NCBI RefSeq assembly: GCF_039634785.1
Contig: NZ_JBBIAB010000013.1
Span: 87,911-151,910 of the forward strand
Length of the DNA: 64,000 bases
From: Tistrella mobilis
Lineage (GTDB): Bacteria > Pseudomonadota > Alphaproteobacteria > Tistrellales > Tistrellaceae
Direction of reading: 5' to 3'
Part shown: piece after piece, positions 55,306 to 63,831 of the stretch
Layout of the letters: every line of letters starts with the position of its first letter
Numbering within the stretch: position 1 is the first letter of the stretch
Translations under genes and position numbers: made by a program
The notes under the pieces: model-generated
The model's database searches: none
What the model saw: the letters and a program-made list of their open reading frames with translations, nothing else
What the model was told of the DNA's origin: nothing

Positions 55306-56292
55306 TCACACAGGATCGGTCAGGGGTAAATGACAGGCGACCTGACGGGCACCCTCCCCCGCCAGCTGCGGCATCCGTTCCCGGCAGATGGCGGCGGCGC
55401 GGGGGCAGCGGCCTTCGAAGCGGCAGCGCTGCGGGTCGGGGTCGATGGGGCTTGCCGGTTCCCCCGCCAGCCGGCGACGCGGGGGCGGGGGTGCGCCGGG
55501 TGCCGGGATCCGCGGGATGGCGGCGATCAGCCCGGCGGTATAGGGGTGGGCCGGGGCATCGAACACCCTGGCCGTCGGCCCGGTTTCGATCAGCCGGCCC
55601 AGATACATCACCGCCACCCGGTCGGTGACCAGCCGCACCACATTCAGGTCGTGGCTGACGAACAGGCAGGCGAGGCCCAGCTCGGCCCGCAGATCGTGCA
55701 GCAGGTTCAGGATCACCGCCTGGATCGAGACGTCGAGCGCCGAGGTCGGCTCGTCCAGGATCAACAGATCGGGGCCGGGCGCGATCGCGCGCGCGATGCC
55801 GACCCGGGCAAGCTGCCCGCCCGAAAGCTGATGCGGCAACCGGTCGTGCAGGCTGCGCGGCAGATGCACCCGGTCCAGCGCCTGCCGCGCCGCGGTTTCG
55901 GCCGCCGCCCCTTTCAGCCCGTTCAGCCGGCGGAGCGGCCGCATCACCGCCTGGATCGCGGTCAGCCGCGGGTCCAGGCTTTCGCCCGGGTCCTGAAACA
56001 CCATCTGGATCCGCCGCCGCCAGGGGGCATGGGCCGCGCGGCGCGCCGGCAGCCGGGCCAGATCCTCGCCATCGAACAGGATGCGGCCCCGATCGGGATC
56101 GGCCAGCCGGGCGACCAGCCCGGCGAGCGTCGACTTGCCGCAGCCGCTTTCCCCCACCAGCCCCAGCGCCTCCCCCCGGCCCAGCGTCAGCGACACATCG
56201 TCCACCGCCTGCAGCCAGCCGGCCGGGCGGTCGGCGGCGGCCGCCACCCGAAAGCGGCGGTGCAGCCCCTGAACATCCAGCAGCGCCGTCAT
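55306..56292 (-). CDS. Oligopeptide-type ABC importer ATPase (OppF/DppF-like)
   Basis: 328 residues. Walker A LVGESGCGKSTLAGL, signature HQLSGGQLARVGIARAI, Walker B LLILDEPTSALD, His-loop LFVSHDL and the oligopeptide-transporter C-terminal extension with CRFEGRCPRAAAICRERMP, a Cys-rich Fe-S or metal-like tail common to OppF/DppF. It partners with the neighbouring OppD-like ATPase. Overlap of 4 bases with that gene gives coupling. Confidence 0.94.
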   Translation of the reverse strand: MTALLDVQGLHRRFRVAAAADRPAGWLQAVDDVSLTLGRGEALGLVGESGCGKSTLAGLVARLADPDRGRILFDGEDLARLPARRAAHAPWRRRIQMVFQDPGESLDPRLTAIQAVMRPLRRLNGLKGAAAETAARQALDRVHLPRSLHDRLPHQLSGGQLARVGIARAIAPGPDLLILDEPTSALDVSIQAVILNLLHDLRAELGLACLFVSHDLNVVRLVTDRVAVMYLGRLIETGPTARVFDAPAHPYTAGLIAAIPRIPAPGAPPPPRRRLAGEPASPIDPDPQRCRFEGRCPRAAAICRERMPQLAGEGARQVACHLPLTDPV

Positions 56293-57101
56293 CGCACCAG
56301 ATCCCCGATCCGGCTGTCGGGCCCCGGGGTCGCGCGGATCAGCGCCTTTGTGTAGGGGTCGGCCGGGGCCTGGAACAGCCGCGCGGTCGGGGCCTGTTCC
56401 ACCACCCGGCCGCGGCGCATCACCACGATCCGATGGGCGCGTTCCGCCGCCACCGCCAGATCATGGGTGATCAGGATCGTGGCCATGCCGCGCGCGTCCG
56501 CCAGATCGCCGATCAGGTCCAGGATCACCGCCTGGGTGGTGACGTCCAGCCCCGTGGTCGGCTCGTCGGCGATCAGCAGCCGGGGGCTGCCGGCCAGCGC
56601 GATCGCAATCATCACCCGCTGGCACATGCCGCCCGAAAGTTCATGGGGAAAGGCCCGCGCCCGGCGCACCGGATCGGGGATGCCGACCGCGGCCAGCAGC
56701 GTCTGCACCCGGGCGGCGCGATCGGCGCGCGTCAGCCGCCGCCCGGCATGCACCCCCACCACATCGCCGATGGCATCGCCCACCCGGCGCAGCGGGTCCA
56801 GCGCCCGGCGCGGGTTCTGGAACACCATCGACATCGCCCGGCCGCGCAGCGGCGCCACGGCCGCCTCGCCACCCGCCACCAGATCGGCCCCGTCGAACAG
56901 GATCCGGCCGCCCAGAATGGTGGCGGCCGGCGGCAGCAGGCCCAGGATCGACAGCGCCGTCACCGATTTGCCGGAGCCGCTTTCGCCCACCAGCGCCAGC
57001 GTCTCCCCCGCGCCCAGATCGAAGGAGATGCCGTCGAGCGCCGGGGCCGCCCCCTTGAAGCCGACCTTCAGGCCGTCGACCCGCAGCAGCGGCGCGGTCA
57101 T
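56289..57101 (-). CDS. Oligopeptide-type ABC importer ATPase (OppD/DppD-like)
   Basis: 270 residues from MTAPLLRVDGLKVGFKG. Walker A ALVGESGSGKSVTALSILGLL, the OppD-type MVFQNPRRALDPLRRVGDAI, signature ELSGGMCQRVMIAIAL and Walker B LLIADEPTTGLDVTTQ. It lacks the usual C-terminal Cys cluster, being slightly shorter than typical OppD. Frames reaching further upstream lie in the permease gene and are rejected. The start overlaps the DppC-like stop by 4 bases. Confidence 0.93.
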   Translation of the reverse strand: MTAPLLRVDGLKVGFKGAAPALDGISFDLGAGETLALVGESGSGKSVTALSILGLLPPAATILGGRILFDGADLVAGGEAAVAPLRGRAMSMVFQNPRRALDPLRRVGDAIGDVVGVHAGRRLTRADRAARVQTLLAAVGIPDPVRRARAFPHELSGGMCQRVMIAIALAGSPRLLIADEPTTGLDVTTQAVILDLIGDLADARGMATILITHDLAVAAERAHRIVVMRRGRVVEQAPTARLFQAPADPYTKALIRATPGPDSRIGDLVR

Positions 57102-57994
57102 CGGCGCCTCGGGTCGAGCAGGTCGCGCAGCGCATCGCCCGCCAGGTTGAAGGCGAAGACCGCAAGCATCAGCGCCAGCCCCGGGAAGGTCGCGACCCAC
57201 CATTGCCCGGTCATGATGAACTGGGCGCCCTCGGCCGCCAGAATGCCCCATTCGGGGGCCGGCGGCCGCACGCCCAGGCCGATAAAGGACAGGCCGGCGG
57301 CGTTCAGGATCGCCCAGCCCAGATTGAGCGAGACCTGGATCGCCAGCACCGGCAGCAGCGCCGGCAGCAGCACCTCGACCAGCAGCCGGGCCTCGCCATG
57401 GCCGCCCAGCCGCGCCGCCTGCACCCAGGCGGCATCTTTCAGCCCGGCGATGCCGGCGCGGGCGAAGCGGATATAGAAGGGCAGGTTGATGATCGCGGTC
57501 GCCCAGACGATGTTGGCGACCGTATTGCCCAGCGCCGCGACCAGCGCCATGGCGACCACAAACAGCGGGAAGGCCATGGCGACATCGACCAGCCGCCCGA
57601 TCCAGCGATCGAGCCGGCCGCCGCGCAGCCCCGAGACGGCGCCGGTCAGCGTGCCGGCGATGCACGACATCGCCACCGCCGAAAAGGCGATCGCGAGATC
57701 AAGCCGGGTGGCGGCGATCACCCGGCTGAAGATGTCGCGGCCCAGCTGGTCGGTGCCGAACCAATGATCGGCCGAAGGCGGCTCCAGCCCGCGGGTGACG
57801 TCGGTGGCGAGTGGGTCATAGGGCACCAGCGCCGGGCCGGCGACGGCGGCGGCCAGCAGCAGCACCACCACCCCCAGCGCCAGAAAGCCCGGCGGGTTGG
57901 CGCGCATCAGCCGGACGAGCCGGGTGAGGCCGCCCGCAACACCGCCCGTCCCGCCGGCCGGCGGCGGGCCGCCCAGATGGCGTTCCGCGGTCAT
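57098..57994 (-). CDS. Oligopeptide-type ABC permease (DppC-like)
   Basis: 298 residues with about six hydrophobic helices. The opening VPYDPLATDVTRGLEPPSADHWFGTDQLGRDIFSRVI is the OppC/DppC signature, and the EAA-type cytoplasmic loop appears as AAWVQAARLGGHGEARLLVEVLLP. It pairs with the DppB-like permease to form the membrane channel. Start and stop codons overlap those of both neighbours. Confidence 0.94.
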   Translation of the reverse strand: MTAERHLGGPPPAGGTGGVAGGLTRLVRLMRANPPGFLALGVVVLLLAAAVAGPALVPYDPLATDVTRGLEPPSADHWFGTDQLGRDIFSRVIAATRLDLAIAFSAVAMSCIAGTLTGAVSGLRGGRLDRWIGRLVDVAMAFPLFVVAMALVAALGNTVANIVWATAIINLPFYIRFARAGIAGLKDAAWVQAARLGGHGEARLLVEVLLPALLPVLAIQVSLNLGWAILNAAGLSFIGLGVRPPAPEWGILAAEGAQFIMTGQWWVATFPGLALMLAVFAFNLAGDALRDLLDPRRR

Positions 57995-59013
57995 CCGATC
58001 CGCCCCACCCGGGGATCGATCAGCCCGTAGAGCAGATCGATCGCCAGGTTGACCAGGGTGAAGGCGATGGCCACCAGCAGCACGAAGCCCTGCACCGGCG
58101 CGTAATCGGCGTTCATCAGCGCATCCAGCGCATAGGAACCGATGCCCGGCCAGGCGAAGACCTTTTCCACCAGCACATTGGCGCCCAGCATGTACGAGAA
58201 CACCATGCCGAGCGTGGTGACCACCGGCACCGCGGCATTGCGCAGCGCGCGGGTCAGCACCATGCGCCGCGGCAGGCCGGCGGCGCGGGCGGCGGTGACG
58301 AAATCGGCCGAAAGCACCTGGATCATGGCACCGCGGGTGATCCGGGCCAGCGGTGCCACCGCAAAGGCGGTCATCGTCAGGCAGGGCAGCACCATGCGCC
58401 CCAGCACCGACCCCAGAACCTCGGTATCGCCGGCCAGCAGCGCATCGATGACCAGCGATCCGGTCACCACCGGCGGTGGGATCAGCATCACATCCATCCG
58501 CCCCACCGGCTCCGGTGCCCAGCCGAGTTCGGAATAGAACACATGGATCAGCAGCAGCCCGACCACGAAGGTGGGCAGAGAGGTGCCGGCGGCGGCGATC
58601 GCCCGGCAGAGATGGTCGATCGCCGATCCCGGCCGGGTGGCGGCAACCACGCCCAGGGGCAGCGCCACCAGGATCGCCAGCAGGAAGGCGGTCACCGTCA
58701 GCTCCAGAGAGGCCGGCAGCCGGGCGGCCAGGTCGTCGACCACCGCCTCGCCCGTGGTATAGGACCGGCCCAGATCGCCCCGCAGCACATCGCCCGCATA
58801 GATCGCCAGCTGTTCGGGAATGCTGCGATCCAGCCCCATCGACACCCGGATCGCCTCGATCTCCGCCTGCCCCATGCCGGGGCCCGAGGCGAGGAAGGCG
58901 GCCGGATCGGCCGGCAACAGGCGCATCACCACGAAGGTGAACACCACCGCCCCCGCCAGAACCGGCAGGGTGGCGAGACAGCGCCGGCCGATGAAGCCGA
59001 GGATGGCGGGCAA
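57991..59013 (-). CDS. Oligopeptide-type ABC permease (DppB-like), probable TTG start
   Basis: 340 residues if the TTG at 59013 is used; CGGAG lies 8 bases upstream and the product then begins LPAILGFIGRRC, as DppB proteins do. The ATG at 59136 would add residues that include HPRVGGDP, the translation of the palindromic repeat at 59055-59084, and is rejected. Six helices, LPADPAAFLASGPGMGQAEIEAIRVSMGLDRSIPEQ near the N terminus and AARAAGLPRRMVLTRALRNA (EAA loop) identify the family. Confidence 0.88.
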   Translation of the reverse strand: MPAILGFIGRRCLATLPVLAGAVVFTFVVMRLLPADPAAFLASGPGMGQAEIEAIRVSMGLDRSIPEQLAIYAGDVLRGDLGRSYTTGEAVVDDLAARLPASLELTVTAFLLAILVALPLGVVAATRPGSAIDHLCRAIAAAGTSLPTFVVGLLLIHVFYSELGWAPEPVGRMDVMLIPPPVVTGSLVIDALLAGDTEVLGSVLGRMVLPCLTMTAFAVAPLARITRGAMIQVLSADFVTAARAAGLPRRMVLTRALRNAAVPVVTTLGMVFSYMLGANVLVEKVFAWPGIGSYALDALMNADYAPVQGFVLLVAIAFTLVNLAIDLLYGLIDPRVGRIG

Positions 59014-59054
59014 GGCGGGGTCTCCGTTGGCTGGGCGGTCGACACGCGGAAGCA

Positions 59055-59216
59055 AAGGTGGATCCCCGCCTACGCGGGGATGACGGGATTTTCTTTCTGA
59101 GCGGAATTTTCTTTCTGACCGGACGGGCGCCGTCAATACCCCGCCACCGTCTCCATGCTCTGCGCCCTCATGTCCGCATTTATACCGTCATCCCCGCGAA
59201 GGCGGGGATCCACCTT
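59055..59216. repeat. Two copies of the dispersed palindromic repeat, diverging
   Basis: A reverse-oriented copy occupies 59055-59084 (with one change in the loop, CCTACGC) and a forward copy 59187-59216, with about 100 unremarkable bases between. They fill the spacer between the binding-protein gene and the DppB-like gene, a place where REP-type hairpins often tune the ratio of transporter messages. Confidence 0.9.
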
Positions 59217-59253
59217 CTTCTGCCCGCTCCCCGCCCCGGTTCTGCAGCCTGCC

Positions 59254-60873
59254 TTACGCCTTGCGGTCCAGCGGCCGGAAATCGACCTGGCCGTGGATGT
59301 AATAGGTGAAGTCGGTCACCCCCGGCTTCAGCGCCGCGTCGAAAGCGGGCAGCCAGAGCGGCATGATCGGCAGTTCGCGGAACACGATGCGGATCGCCTG
59401 GCGCATCAGATCGTCATAGGCGTCCTTGTCGGTTTCCCAGCGGGCCTTTTCGACCAGCGCCCCCAGTTCCTCGTTCTTGAAGGCGCCGAAATTCCAGCGC
59501 CAGTCGCCCTGGAAGAAGATCCGGAAGAAATAATCCGGGTCGTTGAACCAGGCCGACGAACCCTCGACGTAGAACGGCACCTTCTTTTCGGTCAGAAGCG
59601 TGCCCCACTGCGCCGCCGGCACCTTTTCGATCACCACCTTGATGCCGATCCGGCCCAGCTGTTCCTGCACCAGCAGCGCGATCGGATCGGCGGTGATCGC
59701 ATCGGCGACATTGTACGAGAAGCTGGTCTCGAAACCGCCCTCATGCCCCGCCTCGGCCAGCAGGGCGCGGGCGCGGTCCAGATCGGTGGCGTAAGGATAG
59801 GGCTGCGGGAAGGACGAGGTTTCGGGCTGGTCGGTGGCTGCGCCGTAAAGCGGCGTGCCGCGGCCGAAGATCGCGCCCTGGAACATGGCCTCATAGGGCA
59901 GCGCGAAGGCGATCGCCTGGCGCACCCGGACATCGTCGAAGGGGGCGGTCTGGGTGTTGAAGGCGACGAAGCGGAAGCTGTTGGTCACCGGCAGCGAAAT
60001 CAGGTCGACCTTGGGGTCGGCATCGATCGCCGCCACATCCTTGGGCGGCAGCTGCAGCGCCACATCGGCATCGCCCTTGGTGACAGCCGCGACGCGGGCC
60101 GGTGCGGCCGGCACCACCTGCACCACGGCGCGGCGGATGCGGGGCAGATCGCCGCTCTTCCAGTCGTCGAAGCGGTCATAGATCACCTGCTGGCCGGCGG
60201 TCCAGTTGGCGACCTTGTAGGCGCCGCCGCCGGCGGCATTGTTGCGCAGCCATTCCTTGCCCCAGGGATCTTCGGCGGTGGCATTGGCCTTCACCGCCTC
60301 GGCATTGATCACCGAGGCGAAGGTCAGCGCCAGATTGGGCATGGTGTAGCGGTCGGCCTTTTCGAACCGCATCCGGAAGGTGTGGGCGTCCACCACCTCG
60401 AACTGATCGGCCGAGGTGATCGAGCCGGTGGACAGCTGGCGCTTGGAGGCCGGCAGGTTGATGCCGCGTTCCAGCGACCAGCGGACATCCTCGGCCGTCA
60501 CCGGCTTGCCGTCGTGGAAGGTGGCATCGGGCCGCAGATGGAAGACCAGCACCCGGCCGTCTTCCAGCACCTCCCAGCTTTCGGCCAGCTCGCCCTTGAA
60601 CTTCAGATAGTCATAGCGGTAGAGCCCGGGCGCCACCTCGATCCGGTCGAAATTCACCAGCCGGTCGTAGATGTTGGTGAAGGTGCCCAGCGCCGCGCGG
60701 TTGACGCCGTCGCCATGCGGATCGCGCGAATTCGGCCCGTCCTCGGCCAGCACGCGCAGGGTAATGTCGTCCCCATCGCGCGCGAAGGCCCGGCCGATCG
60801 GCAGCGACACGCCGCCCACCGACAGGAACAGCCCGGCCAGACCGCCGGTCTTCAGAAAATCACGCCGATCCAT
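59254..60873 (-). CDS. Oligopeptide-type ABC substrate-binding protein (DppA-like)
   Basis: 539 residues, SBP_bac_5 family. The signal MDRRDFLKTGGLAGLFLS is a twin-arginine type. The mature part contains LAESWEVLEDGRVLVFHLRPDATFHDGKPVTAEDVRWSLE, DDVRVRQAIAFALPYEAMFQG and ERVPAAQW-like lobes typical of Dpp/Nik/glutathione-binding proteins. With the adjoining flavin oxygenase-type genes it might bind an organosulfur or other small nutrient instead of peptides. It is separated from dppB by the repeat-bearing 240-base spacer. Confidence 0.93.
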   Translation of the reverse strand: MDRRDFLKTGGLAGLFLSVGGVSLPIGRAFARDGDDITLRVLAEDGPNSRDPHGDGVNRAALGTFTNIYDRLVNFDRIEVAPGLYRYDYLKFKGELAESWEVLEDGRVLVFHLRPDATFHDGKPVTAEDVRWSLERGINLPASKRQLSTGSITSADQFEVVDAHTFRMRFEKADRYTMPNLALTFASVINAEAVKANATAEDPWGKEWLRNNAAGGGAYKVANWTAGQQVIYDRFDDWKSGDLPRIRRAVVQVVPAAPARVAAVTKGDADVALQLPPKDVAAIDADPKVDLISLPVTNSFRFVAFNTQTAPFDDVRVRQAIAFALPYEAMFQGAIFGRGTPLYGAATDQPETSSFPQPYPYATDLDRARALLAEAGHEGGFETSFSYNVADAITADPIALLVQEQLGRIGIKVVIEKVPAAQWGTLLTEKKVPFYVEGSSAWFNDPDYFFRIFFQGDWRWNFGAFKNEELGALVEKARWETDKDAYDDLMRQAIRIVFRELPIMPLWLPAFDAALKPGVTDFTYYIHGQVDFRPLDRKA

Positions 60874-60922
60874 CTATCGGGCCTCCCTTGTCTCGGGTAT
60901 CTCGGGTCGTCTTCCGTCGTCG

Positions 60923-62104
60923 TCAGCTATAGCCGTCGGGCGGCGGATAGCGCCCGTTCAGGGCGTAGTCACCAACCTCCAGCACCTTGTACACCAGCGG
61001 GTCGTGCAAGGTGTGGGTCCGCGCATCCCGCCAGAACCGGTCGAAGGCATGGCGGTTATGGGTCGCACGGGCCCCCATGGCGTCGTAGATCTTCGTCGCC
61101 ACGTCAAGGCTCAAGCGGGCAGAAAATACTTTAAGGGTTGCCACGTCAATGGCCGCGTCACCCCTGAGTTGGATATCCAGCACCGGCCGCGCCGCCAGCA
61201 GCCGGTCCACCTTTTCCGCAGCACGGTCCGCCAGCGCCAGCGCCGCCTGCAGCCCGGTCCAGATTTCGCCGAACTGGCTGATCACCAGCGGGTCGTCGGC
61301 CGCGCGGGCATGGCCCGATGCCGGCCATGCCCGGGTGCTCTGCCGGACATAGTCGCGTCCGGCCCGGAAGGCGCCAAGGGCAAAGCCCAGATACAGATTG
61401 GCGAACATCAGCTGGTTGACCGGCACCCGCACCGCGGCGGCGAAGTCGCGGTCGCCCTCGCGCCGGTCGGGCAGCACCTCGGCTTCGGCGACGGGGACGT
61501 CTTCCATGGTGAAACCGCTGCTGTCGGCCCCGGCCAGGCCCAGCGCATCCCAATCGCGATCGCAGCTCAGCCCCGGCGCATCGGCGCGAAGCCAGGCGGT
61601 CACCGTCTCGCCGGTATCGGTGCGCCGGCCCCAGACCGACAGCCGCTCGGCAAAGGCCGCCCCGGTGCAGAAGCTCTTGCGGCCATTGACCCGGAAGCCG
61701 CCATCGACGGCCGGCGTGATGCGGACATCGTCGTCGCGCGGATTGGCGACCCCCGCCGCCCACAGCCGGTCGCGGCCGATTTCGGCCAGCCGCGCCGCCC
61801 GGCGCGGGCCGGCACCGATATCCTGATGGATCAGGTTCATCGAGTGATAGCCGAACAGCGTGCCGACCGATCCGTCGACGGCGGCCAGCTCCCGCGCCAC
61901 CGCCACCACCACCGGCCAGGGGGCGCCGCCGCCGCCGAATTCTTCGGGCAGAACCATGGTGGCGAGCCCGCTCCGCTTCAGCAGCGCGATCTGCGCCAGC
62001 GGCGGCGTCCGCGCCCGGTGGCGCTCGGCCACGTCCCGCGCCAGCTCCGCCGCCACCTCGTCTGCAAGCGCCTCCCATGCCATCCGGTCACGCGGCCCCG
62101 TCAT
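60923..62104 (-). CDS. Acyl-CoA-dehydrogenase-fold flavoprotein (SfnB/DszC-like)
   Basis: 393 residues. The acyl-CoA dehydrogenase N domain shows LKRSGLATMVLPEEFGGGGAPW and VDGSVGTLFGYHSM; the middle domain has GFRVNGRKSFCTGAAFAERL; the C-terminal helical domain has VATLKVFSARLSLDVATKIYDAMGARAT. Lacking the acyl-CoA dehydrogenase Glu context, this resembles SfnB and DszC-type proteins, FMN-dependent monooxygenases of sulfur-source metabolism. It probably acts with the LLM-type partner, which overlaps its start by 4 bases. Confidence 0.85.
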   Translation of the reverse strand: MTGPRDRMAWEALADEVAAELARDVAERHRARTPPLAQIALLKRSGLATMVLPEEFGGGGAPWPVVVAVARELAAVDGSVGTLFGYHSMNLIHQDIGAGPRRAARLAEIGRDRLWAAGVANPRDDDVRITPAVDGGFRVNGRKSFCTGAAFAERLSVWGRRTDTGETVTAWLRADAPGLSCDRDWDALGLAGADSSGFTMEDVPVAEAEVLPDRREGDRDFAAAVRVPVNQLMFANLYLGFALGAFRAGRDYVRQSTRAWPASGHARAADDPLVISQFGEIWTGLQAALALADRAAEKVDRLLAARPVLDIQLRGDAAIDVATLKVFSARLSLDVATKIYDAMGARATHNRHAFDRFWRDARTHTLHDPLVYKVLEVGDYALNGRYPPPDGYS

Positions 62105-63516
62105 ATCTGCCTCCCCTGCCCGGCCCCGTCCTGCCCGGCCCCGCCCTGCACGGTACGCACGGCCGCCGCCGGATGCCCGGCCCCCAGCCGCGGCCCCCGG
62201 CCGAACAGCTTCTCGCGCAGCGTGCCCTCGGCATAGCCGGTCTTATAGAGCCCGCGGGCCTGCAATTCCGGCACCAGCAGGTCGGCCACATCGATGAAAC
62301 TGCCCGGCGCCACGGTGCGGACCAGGTTGAAACCGTCGATACCGCTATCCGCCACCCGCCGGCCGATCTCTTCGGCAACCTCGCCGGCCGATCCGATCAG
62401 CGGCCGGAACCGGCTGCCCAGCGCCAGGCCGGCCAGCAGCCGGCGCACGGTCGGCTTCCCCTCCCCCTCGCCGCCAAGCCCGGCCAGGATGGAGCGGATG
62501 GCATTGCCGCCGCCGGGCGGGATGGGGATCGGCGCATCCGGGTCCAGGCTGCCGAAATCGATGCCGGTCGCCGCCGACAGCTGGGCCAGCGCCGCCTCGG
62601 GCACGGCATGGGCGGCATAATCGTGATATTTCTCCACCGCCTCGGCCCGGGTGCGGCCGATCACCGTCTGCAAGGAGCCGAAAATCTTCACCGCCGAGCG
62701 GTCCCGCCCGGCGGCCGCCAGCCGGTCTTCGATCCGCTGCACGATGGCGCGCGTGCCGGGGCCGCCATCGGCGGGGATGAAGATGCATTCGGCATGGGCG
62801 GCGGCGAAATCCAGCCCGCGCGCCGAGGCCCCGGCCTGGAACAGCACCGGCGTGCGCTGGGGCGAGGGCTCGGCCAGATGGATGGCGTCCAGGCGGAAAT
62901 AGGGGCCGTCATGGCGCACCGCCCGCACCTTCGCCGGGTCGGCATAGCGCCGGGTGGTACGATCGCGGATCACGGCGTCGTCGTCCCAGCTCGCCTCCCA
63001 CAGCTTGTAGGCGACCTGCATGAAATCATCGGCACGGTCATAGCGGTCATCATGCGGCAGCGTGCCGGCGGCACCGGTGGCGCGCGCCGCACTGTCCAGA
63101 AAGCCGGTGACGATGTTCCAGGCCACCCGCCCGTCGCTCAGATGATCCAGCGTCGACATCCGCCGCGCGAACAGATGCGGCGGCTCGGCCGAGACATCGG
63201 CGGTGATCCCGAAGCCCAGATGCCGGGTGACGGCGGCCATCGCCGGCACCAGCACCGCCGGATCGTTCACCGGCAGCTGCACCGCCCGCTCGATCGCGGT
63301 GGCCGCCCCGCCGTCATGAACATCGTAAACCCCGGTGACATCGGCCAGAAACAGCCCGTCGAACAGCCCCCGCTCCAGAATCCGCGCCAGCTCCATCCAA
63401 TAGCCGATGCGCCGATAGCCGGTCGCCCGATCTTCGGGATGGCTCCACACCCCATGGGCCAGATGGCCGACCGCATTCATCTCGAAAGCATTCAGCAGGA
63501 CATGCGGGGGCGCCAA
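62101..63516 (-). CDS. LLM-class flavin-dependent monooxygenase (NtaA/SnaA/DszA family)
   Basis: 471 residues, the length of the NtaA/SnaA/SoxA/DszA family. It starts with a TTG at 63516 after CCGGAGGATCGGTC. Characteristic parts are MNAVGHLAHGVWSHPED, FDGLFLADVTGVYDVHDG, RRMSTLDHLSDGRVAWNIVTGF and FFQAGASARGLDFAA-like VLFQAGASARGLDFAAAHAE. Relatives oxidise sulfones, sulfonates, nitrilotriacetate or EDTA with FMNH2 from a separate reductase, which is not present here. With the SfnB-like gene and the Dpp-type importer it points to scavenging of a sulfur- or nitrogen-containing nutrient. Confidence 0.9.
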   Translation of the reverse strand: MAPPHVLLNAFEMNAVGHLAHGVWSHPEDRATGYRRIGYWMELARILERGLFDGLFLADVTGVYDVHDGGAATAIERAVQLPVNDPAVLVPAMAAVTRHLGFGITADVSAEPPHLFARRMSTLDHLSDGRVAWNIVTGFLDSAARATGAAGTLPHDDRYDRADDFMQVAYKLWEASWDDDAVIRDRTTRRYADPAKVRAVRHDGPYFRLDAIHLAEPSPQRTPVLFQAGASARGLDFAAAHAECIFIPADGGPGTRAIVQRIEDRLAAAGRDRSAVKIFGSLQTVIGRTRAEAVEKYHDYAAHAVPEAALAQLSAATGIDFGSLDPDAPIPIPPGGGNAIRSILAGLGGEGEGKPTVRRLLAGLALGSRFRPLIGSAGEVAEEIGRRVADSGIDGFNLVRTVAPGSFIDVADLLVPELQARGLYKTGYAEGTLREKLFGRGPRLGAGHPAAAVRTVQGGAGQDGAGQGRQI

Positions 63517-63831
63517 GACCGATCCTCCGGAGGGGCGGGATATCGTCCTGTGAGATTATTTTGTCAAAATGATTCGCGCAACGGGAGATGACTTCGCGGC
63601 TGAAGATCATCGCCTGCGGGGGGCGGCCGGGGGGTGGCCACGGGGCGGCATGCGGGGTGGAGCAGCGCCCCCACGACCCCACGCCGCCGGGCCGCACCGC
63701 AGATGTCAGACGCCGGCACCACCGGGTTCGCAACACCCTCACCGCCATCGGCCGGGCATGTCGGGCGCCGGCACCGCCGGGCTCGCAACACCCTCACCAC
63801 CGTCATCCCCGCGAAAGGCAACTGTCAGCCC
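63517..63831. repeat. Intergenic region with a 55-bp tandem duplication and an interrupted palindrome
   Basis: No gene recognised. A 55-base unit beginning ATGTC..GCGCCGGCACC occurs at 63703-63757 and again from 63758, with several differences. The second copy runs into GTCATCCCCGCGAA at 63802-63815, the left half of the dispersed palindromic repeat, which then breaks off where the IS110-type sequence begins (AGGCAACTG). Confidence 0.7.

Noticed and set aside
59013..59136. N-terminal extension of the DppB-like permease
   Set aside because: The added residues include HPRVGGDP, the translation of the palindromic repeat, which is a known artefact of such elements; a TTG with a ribosome-binding site lies downstream.
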